A DNA stretch of 64,000 bases from Chitinibacter sp046530675. GTDB taxonomy: Bacteria; Pseudomonadota; Gammaproteobacteria; Burkholderiales; Chitinibacteraceae. The notes under the pieces are model-generated. The model ran no database searches. It had not been told where the DNA came from and saw nothing but the letters and a program-made list of their open reading frames with translations. Both the position numbers and the translations under genes were made by a program. Where the stretch lies: assembly GCF_046530675.1 (NCBI RefSeq), contig NZ_CP172558.1:1178001-1242000 (forward strand), read 5' to 3'. This document shows positions 1 to 7,279 of the stretch, one piece after another. Every line of letters begins with the position of its first letter. The stretch's first letter is position 1.

Positions 1-1470
1 TGGGGAAATATTGACCGCCAGCTCGTTGCTCTCCCTGCCCAGTTGCTGCAATGCCAGCCGGATGGCGGCCAGATCCAGTTTGGGCAGCAGGTCAAAACGG
101 CGGGCAAATGGGATGAACATCCCTGCCGAATGCAGCGCGCCGGTTTGCGGGTCAGGCAGGCGCAGCATCATTTCTTTGTGCAGCAATTGACCGGCAAAGT
201 CGAGAACCTCATAGCTGACGGTATCAAACTGATCGTGCTCGATCGCGGTTTGCAATAAGTCGCGCCAATAGGTATTGGGGCGGTTGAGTTTGTGATGAAT
301 GAGTTGGGCAGCAGATACGGCATTGTGCGGATGGGCTTCGGCACGCGCGAGTGCCGCATCGATGCGACTCAACAGCTTGCTGACCGTATCACCCCTTTCG
401 TATTCGCCATAGCCGATATGCAGCAGGTTGACAACTTCCGGTGCCAAGCTGGCAATGTCGGCGAGTAACTGCTCGGCAAACTGTTTTTCATCGTCCATGC
501 CCGGTGCGACCAGCACGAAATCGGAGCCATTGAGTCGCGCGGCTTGCCAGTCCGGATTGCTGTCGGCGTGTTGCGCCAGCCGGGTGGCGAGCTCCATCAG
601 CAGACGATCGGTGGCCTGATGCCCCAGGTGACGATTGATGTCGGCCAGATTATTCAGTCGCAGCATCAATAAAACGCCGTCGGGCAGGCTTTCTTCGTCG
701 GATAACAGGCTGGCCAGGCGCGCCATAAAAAAGCTGCGGTTGGCCAGCCCGGTGACGGCATCACGATTGGCATCGAGTTTGAGTTGCTCGATATGTCCAG
801 CCTGTTCATCGAACATGGATTTGACGCGGGCGACCATGCTGTTCATCGCATCGGCCATCGGGCGCAGCTCGATATAGGGTGGCGGTGAGATATGAATGAA
901 CTTGCGCTCGCTCATTGCCGAAACCTGTTGCATCATTTGGATGATCGGTCGACGTATATGTTTGAGCAGCAATGTCATCAATGCCCCGGTGAACATACCC
1001 CCGAGCAGCATCCAGAACAGCAGTTTCTTTCCGGCTAGCCACAGCGATTCATAGGCAAAGCGAGAATGAGCGCGGATCTGGACTTTGCCCGCCTGCTTCC
1101 AGCCATTGCTGATCAGAGCCTCGCCAGGCAATACCACAATCGGAAAGCGCTGGATAAACCAGTCCGGTACTTTGCTCGGCAGCTCGCGATTGAATTGCTC
1201 ATAGACTGTTTTACCGTGCGGATCGCTGATGCGTATCCATTCAAAATGCCCAGAGTCAAAGAGCGCATTGGTCATCAATTCAACCATGGCCGGATCATTG
1301 GCCTGCTGGGAAATCGACAAAGCCAGCGCCGAGGCGGTATCGCTGCTCTGGGTATAGAGCTGGGTCTGCAAATAATCGCGTGCACTGTAGGTGCTGATCA
1401 GTAGCGCAGCCATAAAGGCCAGCAGCGCCGAAGCAATAATCATGAACCAGACCTGACGAAATAAAGACAT
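1..1470 (-). CDS. lapD: LapD-type inside-out c-di-GMP receptor (C-terminus beyond window)
   Basis: Inner-membrane receptor that senses cytoplasmic c-di-GMP and sequesters the periplasmic protease LapG. Translation from the ATG at 1468-1470 starts MSLFRQVWFMIIASALLAF, an N-terminal membrane segment. A periplasmic region follows, then a second membrane segment near 960-1040, a HAMP-like linker and a GGDEF-like domain. The GGDEF signature is degenerate (NGSDF, near base 530). The following EAL-like domain starts with EVL instead of EAL/EVV. These degenerate catalytic motifs are what LapD receptors show, as they bind but do not make or hydrolyse c-di-GMP. About 490 codons are visible and the EAL domain runs off the left edge. 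The gene lies 9 bp downstream of lapG in the same orientation, which supports the call. Confidence 0.88.
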   Translation of the reverse strand, partial: MSLFRQVWFMIIASALLAFMAALLISTYSARDYLQTQLYTQSSDTASALALSISQQANDPAMVELMTNALFDSGHFEWIRISDPHGKTVYEQFNRELPSKVPDWFIQRFPIVVLPGEALISNGWKQAGKVQIRAHSRFAYESLWLAGKKLLFWMLLGGMFTGALMTLLLKHIRRPIIQMMQQVSAMSERKFIHISPPPYIELRPMADAMNSMVARVKSMFDEQAGHIEQLKLDANRDAVTGLANRSFFMARLASLLSDEESLPDGVLLMLRLNNLADINRHLGHQATDRLLMELATRLAQHADSNPDWQAARLNGSDFVLVAPGMDDEKQFAEQLLADIASLAPEVVNLLHIGYGEYERGDTVSKLLSRIDAALARAEAHPHNAVSAAQLIHHKLNRPNTYWRDLLQTAIEHDQFDTVSYEVLDFAGQLLHKEMMLRLPDPQTGALHSAGMFIPFARRFDLLPKLDLAAIRLALQQLGRESNELAVNISP

Positions 1471-1479
1471 TCTTTTTCC

Positions 1480-2169
1480 TTAAAAATTGATGCCTTCGCT
1501 TTTCATGCGAAGCAGTACATCTTTCCAGCGCGACAAGCGATCAATGGCAGCGGTCGGCTGAGCGCCACTGCCGGCATAAATGCCTTCGCTGTTAAAACTG
1601 AATACCGGAGTTAAATCAGGTCGACGGCTGGCCGGGCGGATCTCGGTAATCAGATTATCCAGAACCAGCGGCTCGGCATCGGGCGTGGCGTAATAAGTGA
1701 GAACCATATGGGCTTGCGTGATCGTACTGTTACTGCCGCCAATTTTGGCTTTGACATAACTGAGCCGGAGTTTTTCGGGGGCGACGCCCAGTTCTTTCAG
1801 CGAAAAATACTTGATGATCGCAAAATCTTCACAATCGCCAGCCGCTTTGGAGATGGTTTCCAGTGGCGTCGCCCAGTAATCGCTGGTATTCCAGATTTTA
1901 CTGTCATCGTTAAAGCTCAGTTTGCTATTGAAAAACGCATTAACCCGTTTGAGTTGCTCGGTTTCAGCCTGTGTTTTGGCACCATTAAACAGAGTTTGAA
2001 TCTCGGCCAGCATTTTATTGGCTGCTGCCGCGTTTTTGAGGTGAAGGCTTTTGGTTAACTGGTCAAAATCCCATTTTGACCAGGCGGGCAGAACGAGCAG
2101 CGGCATGCAAATAATGAGCAGTAAAGTACTGAGGCCTCGAAATAAGATTCGCATACCGCTTCTGTGCAT
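1480..2169 (-). CDS. lapG: LapG periplasmic cysteine protease (BTLCP family)
   Basis: Bacterial transglutaminase-like cysteine protease of 229 residues. An N-terminal hydrophobic stretch (about residues 7-29) directs export. The catalytic triad is visible: Cys113 in GDCEDFAII, His154 in QAHMVL and Asp171 in VLDNL. In known systems LapG cleaves a di-alanine site near the N-terminus of a large RTX adhesin and is held inactive by LapD at high c-di-GMP. The adjacent lapD downstream gives the expected pair. A second in-frame ATG at residue 6 is an equally possible start. The cognate adhesin is not in this window. Confidence 0.92.
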   Translation of the reverse strand: MHRSGMRILFRGLSTLLLIICMPLLVLPAWSKWDFDQLTKSLHLKNAAAANKMLAEIQTLFNGAKTQAETEQLKRVNAFFNSKLSFNDDSKIWNTSDYWATPLETISKAAGDCEDFAIIKYFSLKELGVAPEKLRLSYVKAKIGGSNSTITQAHMVLTYYATPDAEPLVLDNLITEIRPASRRPDLTPVFSFNSEGIYAGSGAQPTAAIDRLSRWKDVLLRMKSEGINF

Positions 2170-2321
2170 GGCTGCGCAAGGCTATTCGCAGAAGCGATTA
2201 TCTTGGCATAAAGTTGTGGGTTTTGTGCGGATATTCCGTGTCATGAAATTTACACCACATGACATGATTTTTTGCAATAAAATGGCGCACAATTTGATCT
2301 TTACATACTAAGGGTAGTTAA

Positions 2322-4115
2322 ATGAAATTAAAACCTGTCGTTGTGATGTTGCTGTTGGGCTGTATGCAAATGAGTCTGGCCGCGAGTAGTCTGAAGGACG
2401 CGGTCGAACAAACTGTATTGAAAAATCCAGAAGTTCGCGCCAAGTGGTTCAGCTACAAATCATCCAGCGCAGAGCAGGATGTTGCCAAGGGTAACTATTA
2501 TCCGCAAGTCAATCTGAATGGCTACACCGGCCTCGAAAGACAGGAGCGCCCCGTTTCGAATATTGGCGACACTTCATTTAACCATTCCGGCGTGAGCCTG
2601 GAATTGCGCCAGATGCTGTTTGATGGCTTTGCCACTTCGACCGAAGTGCGCCGCCTCGGTTATGGCAAACTGACCCGCTATTACGACTTGCTCGCCGCCA
2701 GCGATCAGGCCGCACTCGAAACCGTCAACGCATATCTGGATGTCTTGCGCTATCGCGAACTGGTCGAGCTGGCCAAAGAAAACTACGCGATTCACAAGGA
2801 AACCTATGACCAGATTGGCGAGCGTGTCGCAGCCGGCGTCGGTCGCCGTGTCGATCTGGAAACGGCAACAGGCCGTCTGGCGTTGGCCGAGTCGAACTGG
2901 CTGACACAGGCATCGAATCTGCACGATGTCTCTGCGCGCTATGAACGCCTGACCGGCATGCCGCCGGTTGCCGAAATGAGCAAACCGACCAGCCTGGCCA
3001 GCGCCATACCTGCTGATTCGGCGGCGCTGAAATCGCATTTGGGCAATAATCCGCAATTCAAAGCGGCCGTATATAACCTCCGTGCGGCCCGCGCGGATGC
3101 TGAAAATAAGAAAAGCGATTACTACCCGACGTTTGAATTGCGCGCCAGTCAGGCTCTGGACTGGAACCGCGACAATATCGACGGCAGCTACAAAGATGCC
3201 GCAGTGCAACTGGTGATGAATTACAACCTGTTCCGTGGTGGCGCAACCAAAGCGCGTGTTAACCAATATGCCGAGCAATTGAATCTTGCTTATGAACAGC
3301 GCGATAAAGTATGCCGCGACATTCGCCAGACCACACAAATCGCCTGGAATGACACTTTCCGCCTGAAAGAACAGCTCGCTTATCTTGACCAGCATGTGCT
3401 GGCCACCGAGAAGTCGCGTGACGCTTTCCGTCGCCAGTTCGACATTGGTCAACGTTCATTGCTCGACGTGTTGGATACCGAAAACGAATTGTTTGACGCC
3501 AAAATCGCACTGGCTAAAGGCGAGTACGACTATCAGCTTTCGCATTCGCGCGTGCTGGCGCAAACGCACCAGTTGCTGGCCGCTTTGCAGCTCTCGCCAC
3601 TGGAGGGCGCAGCGCCCGAGGAAGATCTGGGTGACAATCTGACCGAAGATGAAAAAATTGCCTGCTCGGGGGCAATGATTGAGAGTGTCAAACTGGATCG
3701 GGCTGCAGCGATGGCGGGGCGCCCGCCACGCACCGCAGTGGTTGAAACCAAATCTGTCGAGTCTTGTGATAAAGGCATTACCGATCTGCTCAGTAACTGG
3801 TCTGCTGCGTGGTCCGGCAAACAATTGGAAACGTATCTGGGTTTCTATGCCCAAAGTTTTCAAGCCGAAGAGGGCAGTCGAGTCGATTGGGAAGCCAAAC
3901 GCCGCGCCCGCGTGAGCAAAGAAGGCAAAATTACGCTCAAACTTGAGAATCAAAGCTGCAAAATGAGCGGCAAAGAGCGCGCTGAAGTGAGCTTTATGCA
4001 AAACTACAGCGCGAAAAATTACACTGACAGCGTGCAAAAAACATTGGAGCTGGTGCAAGAGGGCGGCAAGTGGAAAATTGCCCGCGAACGGGTAAGTGCT
4101 GGCCGGACCGAATAA
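2322..4115 (+). CDS. TolC-family type I secretion outer membrane protein with C-terminal NTF2-like extension
   Basis: Outer-membrane efflux/secretion channel of 597 residues. Residues 1-21 form a signal peptide (cleavage near SLA-AS). Residues about 25-440 carry the paired outer-membrane-factor repeats rich in long helices, with the typical start LKDAVEQTVLKNPEVRAKW. Next to lapG/lapD it most likely plays the LapE/AggA role. TolC proteins usually end at 430-480 residues. Here a Pro/Ala-rich linker leads to a further domain (about 481-594) that looks like an NTF2/SnoaL-type fold of the Cds6 C-terminal kind (motifs NWSAAWSGKQLETYLGFY and KWKIARER). The start is ATG at 2322, preceded by AAGGG. 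A strong terminator follows at 4139. Divergent from lapG. Confidence 0.88.
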   Translation: MKLKPVVVMLLLGCMQMSLAASSLKDAVEQTVLKNPEVRAKWFSYKSSSAEQDVAKGNYYPQVNLNGYTGLERQERPVSNIGDTSFNHSGVSLELRQMLFDGFATSTEVRRLGYGKLTRYYDLLAASDQAALETVNAYLDVLRYRELVELAKENYAIHKETYDQIGERVAAGVGRRVDLETATGRLALAESNWLTQASNLHDVSARYERLTGMPPVAEMSKPTSLASAIPADSAALKSHLGNNPQFKAAVYNLRAARADAENKKSDYYPTFELRASQALDWNRDNIDGSYKDAAVQLVMNYNLFRGGATKARVNQYAEQLNLAYEQRDKVCRDIRQTTQIAWNDTFRLKEQLAYLDQHVLATEKSRDAFRRQFDIGQRSLLDVLDTENELFDAKIALAKGEYDYQLSHSRVLAQTHQLLAALQLSPLEGAAPEEDLGDNLTEDEKIACSGAMIESVKLDRAAAMAGRPPRTAVVETKSVESCDKGITDLLSNWSAAWSGKQLETYLGFYAQSFQAEEGSRVDWEAKRRARVSKEGKITLKLENQSCKMSGKERAEVSFMQNYSAKNYTDSVQKTLELVQEGGKWKIARERVSAGRTE

Positions 4116-4138
4116 AACCGACTGCCGTGCTTGAATTG

Positions 4139-4170
4139 AAAAAAGGCTCACCGATTGGTGAGCCTTTTTT
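4139..4170. terminator. Rho-independent terminator after tolC-like gene
   Basis: Perfect 12-bp stem AAAAGGCTCACC / GGTGAGCCTTTT around a GATT loop, followed by a T run on the plus strand and an A run upstream. It closes the transcript of the TolC-family gene. Confidence 0.9.
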
Positions 4171-4220
4171 GATGGCATCGTCGTGTTAACATCGGCGGAT
4201 TAGTCTGCTCCTGATTTGCC

Positions 4221-4691
4221 ATGAAACTGAACATCATCGCCGTCGGCCACAAAATGCCCGACTGGATTGCCGAAGGTTACAACGAATTTGCCAAGCGCAT
4301 GCCGCGTGATTTCGCGCTGACGCTGACCGAGCTTAAACCCGACAAGCGCATCAGCGCGCGCACGCCGCAACAAGTGATGGCCGAGGAAGCCGAGCGCATT
4401 CTGGCTGCGATTCCACAGGACGCCCGCGTGCTGGCGATGGACGAGCGCGGCGCGAACTGGACGACGATGAAGCTCGCCGACAATATGAAAGATTGGCAGC
4501 GTGACGGCCGCGAAACGGTCTTTATCATCGGCGGCACCGACGGGCTCGACCCGCGCATCAAGCAGCGCGCCGACCAGCTCTTGCAACTCTCGGCAATGAC
4601 GCTACCGCACGGTATGGTTCGCGTAATGCTCGCCGAGCAGTTGTACCGCGCGGTGTCGATTATCAATAATCACCCCTACCACCGTGAATAA
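4221..4691 (+). CDS. rlmH: 23S rRNA (pseudouridine1915-N3)-methyltransferase
   Basis: SPOUT-class methyltransferase that methylates pseudouridine 1915 in helix 69 of 23S rRNA, using SAM. At 156 residues it matches the family length. The N-terminal MKLNIIAVGHKMPDWI, the SAM-binding knot segment VFIIGGTDGLDP and the C-terminal ending YRAVSIINNHPYHRE are diagnostic. Cytoplasmic. Located 90 bp upstream of maf; a G-rich hairpin at 4699-4718 lies between them without a T tract. The usual partner rsfS is not adjacent upstream. Confidence 0.96.
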   Translation: MKLNIIAVGHKMPDWIAEGYNEFAKRMPRDFALTLTELKPDKRISARTPQQVMAEEAERILAAIPQDARVLAMDERGANWTTMKLADNMKDWQRDGRETVFIIGGTDGLDPRIKQRADQLLQLSAMTLPHGMVRVMLAEQLYRAVSIINNHPYHRE

Positions 4692-4781
4692 ACGTGTTCC
4701 CCCTTTCGACGAAGGGGGGCGGGCAGGGGGATTTCGGCAATCGTTGAATTGCAATGAATTGATCACTACAAGGTAAAACCG

Positions 4782-5372
4782 ATGACCCAACTCTACCTCG
4801 CCTCCGGCAGCCCGCGCCGTAAAGAACTCCTCGCGCAAACCGGTGTGATTTTCGAACGTATCGCTGCGCCGATCGACGAAACGCCGCTACCCGATGAAAA
4901 CCCGCGCGATTACGTGATCCGCATGGCCGTCGAAAAAGCCGAATCGGGCTGGCAGCACTTGCGGGATATGGGGCTGGCGCTCAAGCCGGTACTGGCGTCC
5001 GATACCTCGGTGGTGCTGGGTGACGAAATTCTCGGCAAGCCGCTCGATGCGGCGGATGCAACGGCGATGCTGAAAAAACTCTCTGGCACCGTCCACGAAG
5101 TGCTGACGAGTCTGGCCTTGCGCACCGAAGACGGCGTCGAAACGATGCTGAACGTCAGCCGTGTGACTTTTGCCACGCTGAGCGAAGCACAGATTGCCAA
5201 TTATGTTGCCAGCGGCGAGCCGATGGACAAGGCTGGCGCTTACGGTATTCAGGGCGTCGGCGGGCTGTTCGTCGCTCATCTGGAAGGCAGTTATACCGGC
5301 GTGATGGGCTTGCCACTGTATGAAACCGCGCAACTGATCGCCAGACAGGGTCTGGGCTTTATGGCCGATTGA
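4782..5372 (+). CDS. maf: Maf/YhdE-type nucleoside triphosphate pyrophosphatase
   Basis: Maf protein of 196 residues that hydrolyses non-canonical or pyrimidine nucleoside triphosphates (YhdE-type enzymes act on dTTP/UTP). Visible signatures are LYLASGSPRRKELL at the N-terminus, the catalytic-acid region VLASDTSVVLGDEILGKP, and SYTGVMGLPLYET near the C-terminus, which is the YhdE subgroup ending. Ribosome site AAGGT lies 9 bases upstream of the ATG. In many betaproteobacteria rlmH, maf and a ribonuclease G gene are neighbours; here an S4-domain gene follows instead. Confidence 0.94.
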   Translation: MTQLYLASGSPRRKELLAQTGVIFERIAAPIDETPLPDENPRDYVIRMAVEKAESGWQHLRDMGLALKPVLASDTSVVLGDEILGKPLDAADATAMLKKLSGTVHEVLTSLALRTEDGVETMLNVSRVTFATLSEAQIANYVASGEPMDKAGAYGIQGVGGLFVAHLEGSYTGVMGLPLYETAQLIARQGLGFMAD

Positions 5373-5455
5373 TAGGCCTGAATACCCGCTGCAGTATTTG
5401 TTTGCGGGTCAATACTATATTGACCTGCGTTGATATACCCATAAGGATAGCTACA

Positions 5456-5680
5456 ATGTCAAACCATGTTTTTGAATTGCGTCACGAACACATCGCGCTA
5501 TGCGACCTGCTTAAAGCCGTTGCGATTGCACCATCGGGCGGCATCGCCAAGATGATGATTGCCGCTGGCGATGTGCAGGTCAACGGTCAGGTCGACACGC
5601 GCAAAACCGCCAAAATCCGCGCGGGAATGGTGGTCAGTGTGATGGGGGAAACGATAGAAGTCATCGCTGCTGCCGTGTGA
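5456..5680 (+). CDS. S4-domain RNA-binding protein (YbcJ-like)
   Basis: Small 74-residue protein consisting almost wholly of an S4 RNA-binding domain: FELRHEHIALCDLLKAVAIAPSGG, then AKMMIAAGDVQVNG and the basic turn DTRKTAKIRAGMVV. Similar stand-alone S4 proteins (YbcJ) are inferred to bind structured RNA; the target is unknown. An in-frame upstream extension to 5369 exists, but the ATG at 5456 has the ribosome site AAGGAT 7 bases before it and matches the family N-terminus, so it was preferred. Confidence 0.85.
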   Translation: MSNHVFELRHEHIALCDLLKAVAIAPSGGIAKMMIAAGDVQVNGQVDTRKTAKIRAGMVVSVMGETIEVIAAAV

Positions 5681-5798
5681 TGGCAGTAAGCCGGCTTCAA
5701 ATGGCGCTAACGTTTCGACCGGCAAGCAGGCTTGAGCTGGTGTGCACCGCTGCCCTGTGCCAGACTCATTGTGTATCGCTGTGAATAGGTGATTCCCA

Positions 5799-6503
5799 AT
5801 GCGCTATTTCTGGTTTTTAGCCGGGTGCATACTCGGTTCTGCTGCGCAGGCCGTAGAGCCGTTACGGCTGGTGACCGTGCTGCCCCCTGAATTGCCGGCG
5901 ACCGCAGCGCATAAGCGCTTTATTCAGGATTTATTTCAGCGTATCAAAACGCCATATACCCTCGAATATCGCCCGGCGCGTCGTGCCATCGTCGAATTCA
6001 AAAGCGGTATGTTTGATGGTGATGCCGGGCGGGTCAGTTTATTTGCAGCCATATACCCAGAGGCCATTAGGGTCAACCCATCTTTTGTGACCATCAAGTT
6101 TTATAGCTTGAGTATGGGCAATCAGCTGAATATACAAAACTGGGCTGATTTACGGCCATACAGTGTTGCCTATCCTCGTGGCATCGTGGCGATTGAATCG
6201 ATGTTAGCGCCGTCGGAGCGGCTCAATCCGGTTAATTCGGTCGATGTATGTATGAAGATGCTCAAAGCCAGACGGGTTGATAGCTGTATTCTGATGAATG
6301 CGTTGATTTCCGAGCGCGAGATAGAAGATGCCAGAAAAATGTTCACGGTTCAGCAATTTGCCGAATTGAGCGTCCATCTCTGGTTGGAGCCGAAACATCG
6401 GGCTTTGGCCAGTCAACTGAGTGCTGCATTAAACCAAATGCAGTTGGACGGCTCACTCCAGCGCTACCAGCATGCCATTCTGAATCCGCCAGAAAAGCCC
6501 TAG
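5799..6503 (+). CDS. Periplasmic substrate-binding-like protein (SBP_bac_3 type)
   Basis: 234 residues with a cleavable signal peptide (MRYFWFLAGCILGSAAQA). The mature part looks like a compact amino-acid-type solute-binding fold: LRLVTVLPPELP near the start, a hinge segment YSVAYPRGIVAIESML, and a C-terminal helix ending LQRYQHAIL. There is no adjacent permease or ATPase, so it is probably not part of a classical ABC importer. Many such orphan proteins of betaproteobacteria have no assigned ligand. No function is claimed. Confidence 0.7.
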   Translation: MRYFWFLAGCILGSAAQAVEPLRLVTVLPPELPATAAHKRFIQDLFQRIKTPYTLEYRPARRAIVEFKSGMFDGDAGRVSLFAAIYPEAIRVNPSFVTIKFYSLSMGNQLNIQNWADLRPYSVAYPRGIVAIESMLAPSERLNPVNSVDVCMKMLKARRVDSCILMNALISEREIEDARKMFTVQQFAELSVHLWLEPKHRALASQLSAALNQMQLDGSLQRYQHAILNPPEKP

Positions 6504-6600
6504 ACGCTGGGGCTTTTTGCATCACACGCCTGAAAAATATAATCGCCCAAAGCGGTTTGTCCGTTTGTGCCGAGTAAATGCAGCCTAACATTCTCCGCGA
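6500..6600 (-). pseudogene. Decayed C-terminal secretion signal of an RTX protein
   Basis: On the minus strand, bases 6598-6527 encode LLGTNGQTALGDYIFQA preceded by a short diverged stretch. This matches the last residues of the RTX protease at 7280-9592 (LLGTVNGQTALGDYLFQA). The DNA is also clearly similar. The protease stop codon TGA is TGT here, so the frame runs on a few codons to a stop at 6500. No ribosome site, start or RTX repeats lie upstream. It is read as the remnant of a duplicated or lost second type I secretion substrate. Confidence 0.75.
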
Positions 6601-6775
6601 TTGCTGGGCTTTGCAAGCTCAGCGCCAAGCTACAAATACTTCTGCTTTGGGTTAAATGCCGCCATTCTGGCCGAAGTGCGGCATTTGCCGCGTCTACGAT
6701 ACGGGATTGACTACGGGTTTTCACTTATACTTCCCGCCGGCGGCACACCCGTTCCGCCGTGTTTCGGAGAATGAC

Positions 6776-7207
6776 ATGTTGCAAAAACTGTGGGTATTGG
6801 CCGGCCTGTGTCTGGCGCTGAATGTGCACGCCGAAGACGGCAAGGAAGTTTACAAGAAAGAAGTAACGGCGACGGTGATCTTCAAAAGCGGCTCGACGGC
6901 GACGGGACAGCCGATTCTGTACCCGAATACCGATCAGCCCGAGGCGACGATGCTGCAGGTCGATATTCCGGTGGGCAAGGAAACCGGCTGGCACAAGCAT
7001 CCGGTGCCGGGCTATGCCTACATTTTGTCGGGTCAACTGACGGTGCAATTGAAAGACGGCGTCAGCAATACCTACCGCGCCGGCCAGGGTTTTGCCGAAG
7101 TGCAGAATACCCTGCACAACGGCAAGAATGAGGGTACCGAGCCGGTGAAACTGGTGGTGGTGTTTACCGGCGTTGCCGGTCAGCCAATCACGGTGAAAGC
7201 GCAATGA
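6776..7207 (+). CDS. Secreted cupin-domain protein
   Basis: 143 residues from the ATG at 6776, with signal peptide MLQKLWVLAGLCLALNVHA. The rest is one small beta-barrel cupin. Motif 1 is seen as GWHKHPVPGYAYILSGQLTV (two His and a Glu-less variant) and motif 2 as FAEVQNTLHNGKNEG, giving His residues fit for metal binding. A longer in-frame extension to 6656 lacks a signal peptide at its start and was rejected. Periplasmic; substrate unknown. Transcription probably ends at the hairpin at 7229. Confidence 0.85.
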   Translation: MLQKLWVLAGLCLALNVHAEDGKEVYKKEVTATVIFKSGSTATGQPILYPNTDQPEATMLQVDIPVGKETGWHKHPVPGYAYILSGQLTVQLKDGVSNTYRAGQGFAEVQNTLHNGKNEGTEPVKLVVVFTGVAGQPITVKAQ

Positions 7208-7228
7208 TTTTTTGACGCCTTGATTCAA

Positions 7229-7258
7229 AAAAAGCCCGGCGATATGGCCGGGCTTTTT
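7229..7258. terminator. Bidirectional terminator between cupin and RTX protease genes
   Basis: 12-bp stem AAAAAGCCCGGC / GCCGGGCTTTTT with loop GATATG and T runs on both strands. It serves the convergent cupin gene (+) and RTX protease gene (-). Confidence 0.9.
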
Positions 7259-7279
7259 GCGTTGTAGAGTTTGAAGTGT

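Noticed and set aside
2574..3452. Long minus-strand open frame opposite the TolC-type gene
   Set aside because: No ribosome site, and the composition is that of an antisense frame of a GC-biased gene. The plus-strand product is clearly a TolC protein.
4699..4718. G-rich hairpin after rlmH as a terminator
   Set aside because: Stem CCCCCTTTCG/CGAAGGGGG exists but no T run follows, and maf starts soon after.
6343..6591. Minus-strand frame overlapping the periplasmic protein gene and the RTX relic
   Set aside because: It reads the relic in the wrong frame and has no independent support.
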